Of a stretch of 42,216 nucleotides of DNA, positions 8,876 to 18,198 are shown piece by piece. The stretch lies in NCBI RefSeq assembly GCF_000376785.1, contig NZ_AQXX01000083.1:1-42216 (forward strand), read 5' to 3'. Under the pieces are notes generated by a model, which worked only from the letters and a program-made list of their open reading frames with translations, made no database searches and was not told the DNA's origin. Position numbers and translations under genes: made by a program. This DNA comes from Hahella ganghwensis DSM 17046. Its GTDB lineage: Bacteria > Pseudomonadota > Gammaproteobacteria > Pseudomonadales > Oleiphilaceae. How positions within the stretch are numbered: the stretch's first letter is position 1; every line of letters begins with the position of its first letter.

Positions 8876-8897
8876 AGGAGTCCGAAACCGGACTCCT
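8876..8897 (-). terminator. Hairpin terminator after comM, U-tract on minus strand
   Basis: A perfect 9-bp stem (AGGAGTCCG / CGGACTCCT) encloses an AAAC loop. An A-run at 8870-8876 gives a U-tract for minus-strand transcripts. It sits between the converging ends of comM and the NIT-like gene and probably serves both. Confidence 0.8.
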
Positions 8898-9121
8898 AAA
8901 TGGGGTTTAGGAAGACAACTTCGATCGCTTCAGATCGAATTTGACGTGCCGACCTATGCCTATTGCTTAAGAGCAGATAAAGCGTATGCCGACACTTGTA
9001 TTGTATAAAAAATAGACAAATCGATCTAGGAAACAGTTCCACATGGCCGTAAATTTTCTGTAAAACATTGTGGAATGTGGATGCCTTTCTGCGGCTTTTC
9101 TGTTTAGGTCCTATCAAAGAA

Positions 9122-9967
9122 TCAGGTGCCTGTATTAATGGAACTGTTGTTGATCCAGCTTTCCAGCTCAGTATCTGTCGCACTTTTCAGTCGCTTGAAC
9201 CCGCTTTTAATATATTGCTTGGTTTGAAAGACCAACTGACTGTTGTTGTTAAAGAACGTGTCCGCCGCAAGGCTGCCGCCCGAGGCTTTCGGCAACATGT
9301 TGTCCTGTATGTTCTGTTCGATTTTCTCCCAGGTATTTATCAAGTCGTACCAGGAGTGAGTGGTTGGGAGCAATGTATCCAGATCATGCATGGCACTGAG
9401 ATGCTGTGTTGAGCGGGTAAAGTAACGGCTAAGAAACCCCAGCCGGTCAGCAAAAGCTTTTTCCTGAAGACTGGATGCCAGGCAATGTGTGCCTATCCCT
9501 CGAACCTGGGCTGCTGTTTCCATAAGCTCGGGGAGCTCATTCAGCGTAAGCTTGGCAATTGGCTGGTGGGCTTCATCAAGGTGGCTGAATAGTGGCCCGT
9601 TCAGGAAATCCTTGAAGATTTTAAGCAATTGCTGAATCAAGTGGGTGTGGAGTTCAAAATTATGAAATGCGCTGTCCTGGCGCCAATGATAATTGACTGT
9701 AAACCATTCTGCACAAAGGCTTTCCCAAACCTCATCCGTGATCAGATCTTTACGAAGTTGTTGTACTTCCTGTAAGTCTTCGAGCACATAAGGTTTTATG
9801 GCGGCCAGGCGCATTTCAAAAAACTCATCTCCCGCCAAAATTGCCAGTGTAGCCCCCCGGTGCTGCTGGACGTGACTGATTAACTCCAGTAGCTGCAAAG
9901 AAAGGTTGAGGCAACGCTGCCGCTCCTGATGGCGTTCATAAGCTTGTCTGATTTTTGATAGAGCCAT
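9122..9967 (-). CDS. NIT-like helical sensor-domain protein
   Basis: The 281-residue soluble protein is almost entirely helical. Its N-terminal part, HVQQHRGATLAILAGD (about 33-48), resembles the Q-x-ERG motif that opens nitrate/nitrite-sensing (NIT) domains, and RLGFLSRYFTRSTQHLSA could be the second helical half. No membrane segment, kinase, HAMP or output domain is visible, so it would be a stand-alone sensor or a decayed receptor. The assignment rests on motif resemblance only. It converges on the comM fragment. Confidence 0.55.
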   Translation of the reverse strand: MALSKIRQAYERHQERQRCLNLSLQLLELISHVQQHRGATLAILAGDEFFEMRLAAIKPYVLEDLQEVQQLRKDLITDEVWESLCAEWFTVNYHWRQDSAFHNFELHTHLIQQLLKIFKDFLNGPLFSHLDEAHQPIAKLTLNELPELMETAAQVRGIGTHCLASSLQEKAFADRLGFLSRYFTRSTQHLSAMHDLDTLLPTTHSWYDLINTWEKIEQNIQDNMLPKASGGSLAADTFFNNNSQLVFQTKQYIKSGFKRLKSATDTELESWINNSSINTGT

Positions 9968-10409
9968 AGTGGTGTTCTTTTTTATCGATATGTAATCAAA
10001 CCCTTGAGTACTAATGCTGAATTAGCAAATTAAAGGCCAGAAAGAAGAGTTAAGAGGTATTGTTACGTTCTTAATCCCGGATGTGCTCTAAACGCTCAGG
10101 AATTGGGCGTTCGCGCGCTAAAGAGATTGGGAGTACTGATATTTATCTTCGGGAGTTGTGCGTTCTTTGTGCTAATGACAAGCGCGTCAGCGATATTTTG
10201 CACAATGCTGGTGCAACCCGGGCAAATGACAAGCTAATTGCCCGTCATTTATATGTACCAGAAAAGGGCAGGTTGTCAGTCATCCTTTAAAATATGATCG
10301 TGAATGAAGGGTGAGGACCTAAAAACTGCTTGTTTTTTGTTCTAAGGTTTTTATCATAGCTCCCCCTGAAAAAATGTCCCCACACCACCTGAAGATCAGT
10401 TGAAGTTAT
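9968..10409. other. Intergenic stretch with inverted repeats, no convincing gene
   Basis: A 69-codon frame at 10081-10290 has no recognisable family and no good ribosome binding site. The notable structure is a pair of interleaved inverted repeats: GGGCAA (10220-10225) with TTGCCC (10238-10243), and AAATGAC (10224-10230) with GTCATTT (10244-10250). ATGACAAGC also occurs twice (near 10175 and 10226). The trmB promoter must lie here. Confidence 0.4.
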
Positions 10410-11099
10410 ATGGAAGAAAGTAAGCCTTTACGCAGTATCCGTAGTTTTGTCATTCGAGGCGGTCGTATGACGGCTTCCCAGCAAAAGGCGTTCGATAATC
10501 TGTGGCCCACTCGAGGGCTGACAGCTGAGAATGGATTGATTGACCCTGTCTCTCTATTTGGTAGAGAAGCGCCTCTGGTGTTGGAAATTGGCTTCGGAAT
10601 GGGACAATCCCTGGCAGAAATGGCTGAGCAAGCGCCGGATATGAACTTTATCGGTGTTGAGGTCCACAAGCCGGGAATCGGTGCGTTGATGCGTGAAATC
10701 GAGATCAGATCTCTGCAAAATCTGCGCGTTTACTGGGAAGATGCCAATCGGGTGATCGATGATTGCCTGCCAGAGGGCTGCCTGGATCGTGTGCAGTTGT
10801 TTTTCCCGGATCCCTGGCACAAAAAGCGCCATAACAAGAGACGCATTGTCCAGCCTGAATTTGTACAGAGGATTCGCAATAAGCTGAAGGTCGGCGGCAT
10901 ATTTCATATGGCAACGGACTGGCAGCCTTATGCCGAACATATGATGGAAGTCATGGAAGCGGCAGAGGGCTACCGCAACCATGTTGGACCTGAAGAGTAT
11001 TCACCCAGACCTGATTATCGTCCGGTGACCAAGTTTGAAAAACGTGGTGAGCGACTCGGGCATGGCGTGTGGGATCTTCTCTACCGTCGCGAAGTTTAA
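10410..11099 (+). CDS. trmB: tRNA (guanine-N7-)-methyltransferase TrmB
   Basis: The 229-residue SAM-dependent enzyme makes m7G46 in the variable loop of tRNAs. It has the SAM-binding motif [15 protein letters not shown] (about 52-66), the family's [17 protein letters not shown] (about 130-146) and the C-terminal [17 protein letters not shown]. Length and motifs match the E. coli enzyme. Its TAA stop overlaps the proV stop on the other strand, so the two transcripts collide without a terminator between them. Confidence 0.95.
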   Translation: MEESKPLRSIRSFVIRGGRMTASQQKAFDNLWPTRGLTAENGLIDPVSLFGREAPLVLEIGFGMGQSLAEMAEQAPDMNFIGVEVHKPGIGALMREIEIRSLQNLRVYWEDANRVIDDCLPEGCLDRVQLFFPDPWHKKRHNKRRIVQPEFVQRIRNKLKVGGIFHMATDWQPYAEHMMEVMEAAEGYRNHVGPEEYSPRPDYRPVTKFEKRGERLGHGVWDLLYRREV

Positions 11100-12346
11100 G
11101 CGGGTAGATCCTTTGAGGGAGGATCGTCGTTATTGGCTTCGTTGGAGGCTTCAGGCGCGTCGTGGGGAACACTGAGTATCCTGGCAATATGGCGCCTTGA
11201 TATTTCTCCTTCCAGTTCCCCTCTTTCATTGACCACAGGCAGAGGGAATTCGGACTCCAGAGTGTCCGGTATTACTTCTTCAATGATGGCATTGGGAGAC
11301 AGGACATGCCCAGCATTCACCACGGATGTATCGATGGCGCGATCTCCCTGCTGTTCCAGGGCCTGTTCAAGGCTTTTACGGGAAACGGCACCCTGATACC
11401 CCTGCTCATTGACGTAAAATCCATACTCACTTTTTGATTGCTTCATCTGTCGGATGGCTTCAGAGATAAGTTCTGAGGCAATACGGCACGATGGTGGTTT
11501 CATGACGGTATCAACCGTCAGAGCCCGGGCCCTGTTGACATCGCGTACAAAGGCCTCAACATAGTCATCGGCTGGTTCAAGCAATATATCTTTTGGTTCA
11601 CCTACCTGTACAAGCTCTCCATCCCTGAGAATCGCAATCCTGTCACCTAAACGGAGGGCTTCATCCAAGTCATGGGTGATGAATATGATCGTTTTGTGCA
11701 GCTTTTCCTGAAGTGAAATCAACTGGTCCTGCATTTCGCTTCGGATCAGTGGGTCCAGTGCGGAAAATGCTTCATCCATCAGCAGGATATCGGCATCGGT
11801 ACACAAGGCCCTGGCCAGTCCTACCCGTTGTTGTTGTCCGCCTGACAACTGGCTTGGATATTGATCTCCATACTCCCCCAGGCCGACGGTAGTCAGCCAT
11901 TCCTGAGCTTTGGCGTTCCGAGTCTTTTTGTTGATGCCCTGGGTTTTCAGTCCGAAAGCGACGTTATCCAGAACGGTATAGTGAGGAAGCAAACCAAAAT
12001 GTTGGAAAACCATGGACATTTTCTGGCGGCGGAAGTCCCTGAGCTCCGGGATTCCCAATTGCATAATATCGGTCCCCTCAACCTTGATCTGGCCCTCGGT
12101 GGGATCAATCAATCGGTTGAAGTGGCGGATCAAAGTTGATTTTCCCGAGCCGGAGAGGCCCATGATGACAAAGATTTCCCCACGGCGAATTTGCAGGTTG
12201 ATATCTTTTAACCCAAGGGTGTGCCCAGTCTGTTTGAGAATGGTATCTTTGGGGACTCCCTCACGCACCATCGGCATGATTTTCTCGGGAGTCTTGCCGA
12301 ACACCTTGTACAGTCCGGCGATTTCTATAATTGTATTTTCTGTCAT
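11096..12346 (-). CDS. proV: Glycine betaine/proline ABC transporter ATP-binding protein
   Basis: The 416-residue protein has Walker [10 protein letters not shown], the signature [15 protein letters not shown], Walker [13 protein letters not shown] and the switch histidine in [10 protein letters not shown], followed by a C-terminal CBS pair (about 280-390). CBS domains sense ionic strength in OpuA-type osmoregulated importers. It is the last gene of a proX-proW-proV operon, the reverse of the E. coli order and like the choline/betaine/carnitine systems of pseudomonads. The substrate is a quaternary amine, probably betaine; the exact one cannot be told from sequence. Confidence 0.93.
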   Translation of the reverse strand: MTENTIIEIAGLYKVFGKTPEKIMPMVREGVPKDTILKQTGHTLGLKDINLQIRRGEIFVIMGLSGSGKSTLIRHFNRLIDPTEGQIKVEGTDIMQLGIPELRDFRRQKMSMVFQHFGLLPHYTVLDNVAFGLKTQGINKKTRNAKAQEWLTTVGLGEYGDQYPSQLSGGQQQRVGLARALCTDADILLMDEAFSALDPLIRSEMQDQLISLQEKLHKTIIFITHDLDEALRLGDRIAILRDGELVQVGEPKDILLEPADDYVEAFVRDVNRARALTVDTVMKPPSCRIASELISEAIRQMKQSKSEYGFYVNEQGYQGAVSRKSLEQALEQQGDRAIDTSVVNAGHVLSPNAIIEEVIPDTLESEFPLPVVNERGELEGEISRRHIARILSVPHDAPEASNEANNDDPPSKDLPA

Positions 12347-12405
12347 GGTGTCTGTTATCTGCCTCAGCCTGTCATCTAAATGCCCGTTGTGGAGTTTTCG
12401 GGCCG

Positions 12406-13299
12406 CTACTGCCTTGATCCAATATGCTGTTGAGAGCGTTTGGCATAAGCCTGGGATACCCGGTCAAATACAATAGCCAGAGCGACAATGGCCAGACCAT
12501 TAAAAAGGCCAAGGGTGAAGTATTGATTGGTGATCGACTTAAGAACCGGTTGGCCCAGACCTTTGACACCGATCATTGATGCAATTACCACCATCGCAAG
12601 TGCCATCATGATGGTTTGGTTTACGCCGGCCATAATGTTGGGCATTGCCAGGGGAAGCTGAATATTGAAGAGTCTCTGTGTGGGGGTGACACCGTAGGCG
12701 TCAGCGGCCTCAAGGACTTCTTTATCAACGAGTCTGATACCGAGGTTGGTCAAGCGGATTACGGGTGGTATGGCGTAAATCACCACGGCGATCAGGCCGG
12801 GAATTTTCCCGATTCCCAGTAACATTACGACCGGTATGAGGTAGACGAACGCCGGCATGGTCTGCATGACATCCAGAATTGGAGTCACTATCGTTTGGAC
12901 TCGATCTGATCTGGCCATCGCGATTCCTGTCGGAATTCCGAGGGCTATCGCCAGCAGAGTGCAGACGGTAATGATGCTCAGTGTCTGCATGGTGTTTTCC
13001 CACATGCCGAAATAACCGATGAGTATGAAGGAGATCACAACTCCAATCGTCAGCCTCCAGGAACGGGCGGCAAAGTGGGATATGCCGGCGAGTATCAGAA
13101 TGACGAGCCACCAGGGAGTGGCGAGTAGAAGTTTTTCAAACCAGACAAGAAATGCCAGTATGGGATCAAACCAGGATTCGATTGTTTCGCCATAAGCACG
13201 GGAAAATCCGCGATAGGCCTCATCAAGGGTCTGGCGAATACTCAGGAGGGTTTCACGATCGAGTTGTGGAACGTCAGTCAGCCAGGATTTTTCAGCCAT
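12406..13299 (-). CDS. proW: Glycine betaine/proline ABC transporter permease
   Basis: The 297-residue inner-membrane protein has a soluble N-terminus of about 60 residues and several hydrophobic segments. The permease EAA loop that docks on the ATPase is visible as EAADAYGVTPTQRLFNIQLP (about 200-219). It matches ProW/OpuAB permeases in length and motif. It lies 59 bp before proV and 60 bp after proX, with an RNA hairpin in the latter gap. Confidence 0.93.
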   Translation of the reverse strand: MAEKSWLTDVPQLDRETLLSIRQTLDEAYRGFSRAYGETIESWFDPILAFLVWFEKLLLATPWWLVILILAGISHFAARSWRLTIGVVISFILIGYFGMWENTMQTLSIITVCTLLAIALGIPTGIAMARSDRVQTIVTPILDVMQTMPAFVYLIPVVMLLGIGKIPGLIAVVIYAIPPVIRLTNLGIRLVDKEVLEAADAYGVTPTQRLFNIQLPLAMPNIMAGVNQTIMMALAMVVIASMIGVKGLGQPVLKSITNQYFTLGLFNGLAIVALAIVFDRVSQAYAKRSQQHIGSRQ

Positions 13300-13317
13300 A
13301 TGGTACTCCGGTAAATG

Positions 13318-13339
13318 GGGGGCTGGGAGGTCAGCCCCC
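13318..13339 (-). promoter_or_regulatory. Intercistronic hairpin between proX and proW
   Basis: An 8-bp GC-only-rich stem (GGGGGCTG / CAGCCCCC) with a 6-base loop lies just after the proX stop. No U-tract follows on the minus strand. Such hairpins commonly protect the 3' end of the binding-protein message or cause partial termination, giving more ProX than ProW/ProV; this role is inferred. Confidence 0.6.
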
Positions 13340-13359
13340 TGACTGGGAAGGTCTAAAGA

Positions 13360-14424
13360 TCAAAGGTTCGCAATGGCCTCCTTGATACTTGTCGCTGCTT
13401 CCGCGCTAACCCATTGGCTCCATGTGTTTTCATGGTTCTTGATAAAATACTCAGCGGCATAGGACCCGTCTGCCTGATTCTGTTCCATCCAGGCGAGGAA
13501 TTCATTCATTTTTTCATTGGTGAAGGAACGTTTGGTGAGGTATTCATAAGCCTGTGGTGCCTCGGAAGCGAAGTTTTCGGTGGTGACCGTGTGCACTGGG
13601 CTGGGGGGATACATGGTGACTTTAGGGTCGACGCAACCTTCTTTGGACGTACAGGAAATGTACTCTTCAGGGTCTGCACCGGTGCCGAAATCCACTTTTA
13701 CCATTTTGTATTTGCCCAAAACAGCAGTCGGCGCCCAATAATAGCCGAACCAGGGTTCTTTGTTTTCGTAGGCTTTGGCGATAGCACCGGCCAGTGCGGC
13801 ACCTGAACCTGGATCAACCAGTTCAAATCCGGCGTCTGATAGGTTGAGGGCTCGAAACAGGTTTCCGGAAGTGATCTGGCAGTTCCAGCCAGCCGGGCAA
13901 CCCATGAACATGGATTTATCAGGATCTTCCGGGTGTTTGAAAATGTCGGCTTTGGCAATGACGCCCTCAATTTTGGCGAGACTTGGATCTTCTTCCACCA
14001 TGTACTGGGGAACCCAGAAACCTTCCTCTCCACCATCGGACAAGGACTTGCCGGCGTAGCGCAGACGTTTTTCCTCAACACCGCGATCAATGGCGTCTTT
14101 CAGAGAGTTGCTCCACATTTCCGGAGCAATATCCGGCTCACCCTTTTCTATCATTGAGGTGCCGGTCGGCATCGTATCTCCCGGCATTAGTTCAGCATCA
14201 CAGCCATAACCTTGAGAGAGGATGAATTTATCCAGATGAGCCATAAAGGTGGCACTGTTCCAGTTCATATCAGCAATAGTGACACGTCCACAAGAGGATG
14301 AATCGGCAACCTGTTCCTTGGCAGCAGTCGTGGTATTGGTTTCCTGAGCAGGTTGTTCAGCTTCCTGTCCACAGGCGGTCAGCAGAACCAGACTGGCAGA
14401 GAGGCAAAAATGTTGTACTTTCAC
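13360..14424 (-). CDS. proX: Glycine betaine-type ABC transporter substrate-binding lipoprotein
   Basis: The 354-residue protein starts with a lipoprotein signal peptide; the lipobox LLTAC places the lipidated cysteine at residue 18. An OpuAC-type binding domain follows, with VTIADMNWNSATFM near its start. Several W, Y and F residues (WNSATF, EMWSN, EGFWVPQYM, PWFGYYWAPT) suggest an aromatic cage for a quaternary ammonium. It is the first gene of the importer operon; the promoter lies in the AT-rich DNA after 14425. Confidence 0.92.
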   Translation of the reverse strand: MKVQHFCLSASLVLLTACGQEAEQPAQETNTTTAAKEQVADSSSCGRVTIADMNWNSATFMAHLDKFILSQGYGCDAELMPGDTMPTGTSMIEKGEPDIAPEMWSNSLKDAIDRGVEEKRLRYAGKSLSDGGEEGFWVPQYMVEEDPSLAKIEGVIAKADIFKHPEDPDKSMFMGCPAGWNCQITSGNLFRALNLSDAGFELVDPGSGAALAGAIAKAYENKEPWFGYYWAPTAVLGKYKMVKVDFGTGADPEEYISCTSKEGCVDPKVTMYPPSPVHTVTTENFASEAPQAYEYLTKRSFTNEKMNEFLAWMEQNQADGSYAAEYFIKNHENTWSQWVSAEAATSIKEAIANL

Positions 14425-14760
14425 GGAACGCTATCCTTTTGTGATTTATTAAAATGAAGGAGCTTATTTATTAGAACTATAAATAATACTTAATCCGTCT
14501 GCAAAAGATGAAGAAATTGTATTAATTGAGTTAGAAGAGAAAAAAAAGGAGGAGGAGGGGGTAAATCTGAAGCAGGTGCTTCTTCTTCAAACTAACTCGG
14601 CATCAGGCCCAAGGTTTAAATGCAGCGTTCAGTATTAAAGCGTTACCGAATATCAGTTTGTTCCCCCAGACTCGATGGCGAGATGAGACTGGGGGACCGG
14701 AGAACGCCTGTAACGTTCAATACAAAAGGAAGACTCTCTTTTTCTGAGAGGCTTTAGGCA
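14425..14760. other. Intergenic region upstream of proX with a hairpin
   Basis: No gene is seen. AT-rich sequence at 14440-14530 is the likely proX promoter area. An imperfect 12-bp inverted repeat (TCCCCCAGACTC at 14662-14673, GAGACTGGGGGA at 14685-14696) has no U-tract. A weaker hairpin at 14733-14750 followed by a T-rich minus-strand tail may terminate the small coiled-coil gene. Confidence 0.4.
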
Positions 14761-15033
14761 TCAGCTTGCCCATTTTTTGATGCGATCACCAATTTGTTGC
14801 AGTTTGTCTTCTCCTACCTCTTTGACTTCTTTGAGAGTGTTTCGAGCCTCATCAATGCGGGCCTGCAATTGATGAACTTTGTTTCTCACGTCTTCCTTAA
14901 CTTCGGCTTCGGCCTGATCACTTTTAGCCTCGGCAAGTTTTTCCTCTGCCTTGGCTTTTTCAGCATCCACGTGCTTTTCCAAGGCTTGGATTTGTGCTTC
15001 GATTTTTTCAGTGATTGATTCGCGTAAGGCCAT
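14761..15033 (-). CDS. Small charged coiled-coil protein
   Basis: The 90-residue protein beginning MALRESITEKIEAQI is nearly all helix, rich in A, E and K, with heptad spacing across its length (for example KHVDAEKAKAEEKLAEAK). The ATG at 15033 is chosen because AGAGGAG lies just upstream; an earlier in-frame ATG at 15096 lacks such a site. There is no signal peptide or membrane segment. Composition resembles small stress-related or phasin-like helical proteins. No function is assigned. Confidence 0.65.
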   Translation of the reverse strand: MALRESITEKIEAQIQALEKHVDAEKAKAEEKLAEAKSDQAEAEVKEDVRNKVHQLQARIDEARNTLKEVKEVGEDKLQQIGDRIKKWAS

Positions 15034-15287
15034 ATTGATCTCCTCTTTACCAGGTTTAGTGAATGTCGGGTGGAAATTATTCATTTCGATCGACATCAGT
15101 ACGTCTGATTAAGATATTGCAGTCCCCATGCCAAGTGATGGAAAACCTTAAAAGTTCTTTAATATCAGCGAGGTAATATTATTTAGAATGAGCTGCCTGA
15201 ATGGGAAAGGGAAGAAGTAATTACAATGGTTTGTAGAATCTACAGGACTGGTAATTTGATGCTGCTGGTATTTGAGAAGTGGAGAGA

Positions 15288-15307
15288 ACACCTCCCTGAG
15301 GAGGTGT
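15288..15307. terminator. Hairpin terminator
   Basis: An 8-bp perfect stem (ACACCTCC / GGAGGTGT) with a CTGA tetraloop lies 9 bp past the stop of the minus-strand membrane-protein gene. The plus-strand tail has TTTT; the minus-strand tail is TCTCTCC. Confidence 0.6.
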
Positions 15308-15315
15308 CTGTTTTA

Positions 15316-15852
15316 CTACTTAAGAGCTCTTTGCGGTGTCCGGGGAACACTTTGTATACGTTCCCAGACTTTAAAAACACCCTGGGACAGGAAAAATGCC
15401 CAACCGCTGAATAAAAGTAGAAACTTCAAACTGGCGAAGTAATAAGCTGCTGCAGTCAATTGCGGATAGACGAAGCCAGCAAGAATCCCACTCAGTGCGA
15501 GATTTTCCACCAGGTCACAGAACCCCGCGATCATAAAGCCCACAGCAAATAGCTGACGGAGATCGCTTTTGGATTTAAGGGTCAATAATGTGAAAAGTGT
15601 GGAGTAAGCCAGAATAAAGGGGAAATCGACTACCAGGCTCCAGATAGCCAGATATTGGCCGTCTTGGTTCCATGATTCAAGAATCAGGTTGGCTTGCTCT
15701 ACATGCTTGGCCAGCTCAAAGCTGATGATGCCGAGCGGAGAGGCTGGGGAAATAAGAGATTGATCAATCCAGAAAAGTATCGCGCCAAGGATGGCGGTTA
15801 GAGATGCGGCAATCCAAAGTCGTCGCGAGGGTGTCGGGTCCGGGTCGTCCAT
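15316..15852 (-). CDS. Small integral membrane protein, unknown function
   Basis: The 178-residue protein has about four hydrophobic segments: about 12-28 (LWIAASLTAILGAILFW), 68-90, 101-122 and 130-155. A polar loop containing AKHVEQANLILESWNQDG separates the first two. No enzymatic motif is visible. It is separate from hemW, whose stop is 85 bp beyond its start. I do not recognise the family. Confidence 0.7.
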   Translation of the reverse strand: MDDPDPTPSRRLWIAASLTAILGAILFWIDQSLISPASPLGIISFELAKHVEQANLILESWNQDGQYLAIWSLVVDFPFILAYSTLFTLLTLKSKSDLRQLFAVGFMIAGFCDLVENLALSGILAGFVYPQLTAAAYYFASLKFLLLFSGWAFFLSQGVFKVWERIQSVPRTPQRALK

Positions 15853-15936
15853 TGTCTCACTGTCGGTTATTAAACAAGTGAGTATTTAATACTCAATGCG
15901 GGGGGCTTGGCAAGTACTGAATGCAACCTGGGTGAA

Positions 15937-17082
15937 TTACATGAATTGTTGCAGGACCTCGTTAAGATAAAGGTAGCCCTGTTCTGAACACTGCAGCCTG
16001 CTTGTTGATAGAAGGCCTTTGTTGCGTAGATCCTGCAAAGTTGGCGCAATGTTATTCTGTGGAAGGCCGGTGCGTCGGGAGAAAAGCTCTGATTCGACTC
16101 CCTGTTTCAACCTTAAGGCGTTCATCAAAAATTCGAACGGAAGATCCTCCGCTGCAATGGATTCCTCTCCGGCGCGGTAATGGTCGATTCGATTCAGGTA
16201 GTGCTGGGGCAGGCGAGTTTTCCAGTAGCGTTGAATTCGCCCTTCTTCCGGGATGGTTGCTTTACCGTGAGCACCGGCGCCGATCGCAATATAGTCACCA
16301 AACTGCCAGTAATTAAGATTATGCTGGGCTTGCCTGTCCGGTTTTGCAAAAGCTGAAACTTCATACTGCTCGAATCCAGCTTTGCTTAAAGTTTCAATTC
16401 CCTTCTGGTGCATATTCCAGAGGTCATCGTCCTCAGGTAAGCGGGGAGGGTGGCGATAGAACTCAGTATTGGGTTCAATGGTGAGCTGATACCAGGAAAG
16501 ATGTTCCGGGGCCAAGGCCTGAGCAGTTTGGATGTCGTGCAGGGCTTCCTCTGTGGTTTGGTCCGGCAGACCAAACATCAAATCCAGATTAATGTTATCG
16601 AAACCAGCCTCCCTGGCTACCGCAATGGCGTGGCTTGCCTCTGTGCTGGTATGAATTCGGCCCAGTGTTTCCAGATGACGGGGCTGGAAGCTTTGAATGC
16701 CGATAGAGAGGCGGTTGATGCCGGCTTGTCTTAATCCTTTAAATTTATCTGAATCGACAGTGCCGGGGTTGGCCTCCAATGTGATCTCAATGTTGTCTTC
16801 GAAGCCGATGGTGTTTGCAACGTGTTGCAGAATGCTTCCAATCGTTTCCGGCTGCAGCAGGCTGGGGGTGCCTCCACCAAAGAATATGGAAGTCAGCCTG
16901 CGGAGCGTATTAGTTTGAGATAGGCGTTCAACTTCCTGGTCCAGGTCTCGAAGCAGAGCTTTAAGATAGTCTTGTTCTGGAATCCCCTCGCGGGCCTGAT
17001 GAGAATTGAAGTCACAATAGGGGCACTTGCGGACGCACCATGGTATGTGAACATAAAGGGAGAGAGGAGGAAGCTCTATCAT
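15937..17082 (-). CDS. hemW: HemW-type radical SAM protein (haem chaperone)
   Basis: The 381-residue protein carries the radical-SAM cluster CVRKCPYC (CxxxCxxC) right after the N-terminal SLYVHIPWC, then FGGGTPSLL and the C-terminal HemN-type wing. HemW resembles coproporphyrinogen III dehydrogenase but is thought to hand haem to membrane respiratory proteins. The start at 17082 (MIELPPLS) fits the family, 14 bp after the rdgB stop; a longer start inside rdgB adds a cysteine-rich stretch not typical of HemW. It is co-transcribed with rdgB, as in Pseudomonas. Confidence 0.93.
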   Translation of the reverse strand: MIELPPLSLYVHIPWCVRKCPYCDFNSHQAREGIPEQDYLKALLRDLDQEVERLSQTNTLRRLTSIFFGGGTPSLLQPETIGSILQHVANTIGFEDNIEITLEANPGTVDSDKFKGLRQAGINRLSIGIQSFQPRHLETLGRIHTSTEASHAIAVAREAGFDNINLDLMFGLPDQTTEEALHDIQTAQALAPEHLSWYQLTIEPNTEFYRHPPRLPEDDDLWNMHQKGIETLSKAGFEQYEVSAFAKPDRQAQHNLNYWQFGDYIAIGAGAHGKATIPEEGRIQRYWKTRLPQHYLNRIDHYRAGEESIAAEDLPFEFLMNALRLKQGVESELFSRRTGLPQNNIAPTLQDLRNKGLLSTSRLQCSEQGYLYLNEVLQQFM

Positions 17083-17095
17083 ACTAAAGCCGCTG

Positions 17096-17695
17096 TCAGC
17101 CGTGGCGTTCCTGCAATGTTTGCAGGAGTTCCGAGACTGCACGCCCTCGGTGGCTCAACGTATTTTTACGTTCGGGGGTAAGTTCTGCCGATGAGCATTG
17201 CTCCTGCTCTACCCAGAAAAGTGGGTCGTAGCCAAAGCCTTTGGTGCCGGTAGGCTTGGTTAGAATCGTACCGTACCAGTGCCCCTGGCAGATAATCGGA
17301 TCCGGGTCCTCAGCGTGTTGCATCCAAACCAGGGTGCAATGAAAGTGTGCTGTTCTCTGTGCTGCCGGTAGATCTTCCAGAGCTTGCAACAGTTTATTGT
17401 TGTTCTCCTGGTCTGTGGCATCCTGTCCTGCATAGCGTGCGGAGTATATTCCGGGCGCCCCTTGCAGGGCATCGACCACCAGTCCTGAATCATCTGCCAG
17501 CGCGGGAAGTCCTGTCGTGCGGCTCGCGTGGCGTGCCTTTATCAGCGCGTTTTCGACAAAACTCAAACCGTCTTCAGGGACGGATTCCACTCCCATGGAA
17601 CCCTGGGAGATGACTTCCCACTGGAAGGGTTTCAGAAGCCGGTTGAATTCGTTGATTTTGCCTGAGTTATTGCTGGCCAGTACAATCTTGGACAT
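17096..17695 (-). CDS. rdgB: XTP/dITP pyrophosphatase
   Basis: The 199-residue house-cleaning enzyme hydrolyses non-canonical purine triphosphates (XTP, dITP) to monophosphates, protecting DNA from their incorporation. Family motifs are SNNSGKINEF near the N-terminus, ADDSGLVVDAL and GAPGIYSARYAG in the middle, and GFGYDPLFW near the end. It lies between a DUF4426 gene and hemW on the same strand. Confidence 0.95.
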   Translation of the reverse strand: MSKIVLASNNSGKINEFNRLLKPFQWEVISQGSMGVESVPEDGLSFVENALIKARHASRTTGLPALADDSGLVVDALQGAPGIYSARYAGQDATDQENNNKLLQALEDLPAAQRTAHFHCTLVWMQHAEDPDPIICQGHWYGTILTKPTGTKGFGYDPLFWVEQEQCSSAELTPERKNTLSHRGRAVSELLQTLQERHG

Positions 17696-17731
17696 ATTTC
17701 TGCCTGCGGGATAGGTGGTATTGAGATCGGT

Positions 17732-18175
17732 TTACTCGGGGTAAAGTGATTGGCTGAAACGCAGAGAGAAAGGACCTTGCTCCGGGTCTGCCTGAACTTC
17801 CAGTTCAAACACCATATTCTCTCCTTCACTGTACCAGAACTGCGCTATCTGGTAGACGGCAGAACCTTCACTGACTCGTGAAAACTCCAGCTCACGCTGT
17901 TGTTGTACCAAATTGCGAACATGCCCTCTGATAAAAGCAGATATTGCTCGGGTGGTGCCGTCCGGCTGTTTTTTAAGGACCGAGATATTCAGAAAGCCAG
18001 TGCTTTTGCTTCTTACCAGGTTATATTGTTTGGCGATCGCCGGATCCAGAACGGTCGTCGGAAGTGCTATGTAATGAACTTCATAATCGCCGAAAACCTG
18101 CTTTTGCTCTGCATTTGCAGCGGTTGTCAGGAAGAGCAGAGTGACAAGGGCTAAAATGTTTGTGAGACGTTTCAT
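17732..18175 (-). CDS. DUF4426 secreted protein
   Basis: The 147-residue protein has a Sec signal peptide (MKRLTNILALVTLLFLTTAANA) with an AxA cleavage site, then a beta-rich domain beginning QKQVFGDYEVHYIALPTT, typical of DUF4426. The start at 18175 is chosen because it begins the signal peptide; in-frame upstream residues look non-coding. A gene of this family sits between metW and rdgB in pseudomonads too. Periplasmic location is predicted; function is unknown. Confidence 0.85.
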   Translation of the reverse strand: MKRLTNILALVTLLFLTTAANAEQKQVFGDYEVHYIALPTTVLDPAIAKQYNLVRSKSTGFLNISVLKKQPDGTTRAISAFIRGHVRNLVQQQRELEFSRVSEGSAVYQIAQFWYSEGENMVFELEVQADPEQGPFSLRFSQSLYPE

Positions 18176-18198
18176 CTTATATATACCGGCCAGCAGTT

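Noticed and set aside
10081-10290. 69-codon frame before trmB
   Set aside because: It has no family resemblance, no clear ribosome binding site, and overlaps inverted repeats.
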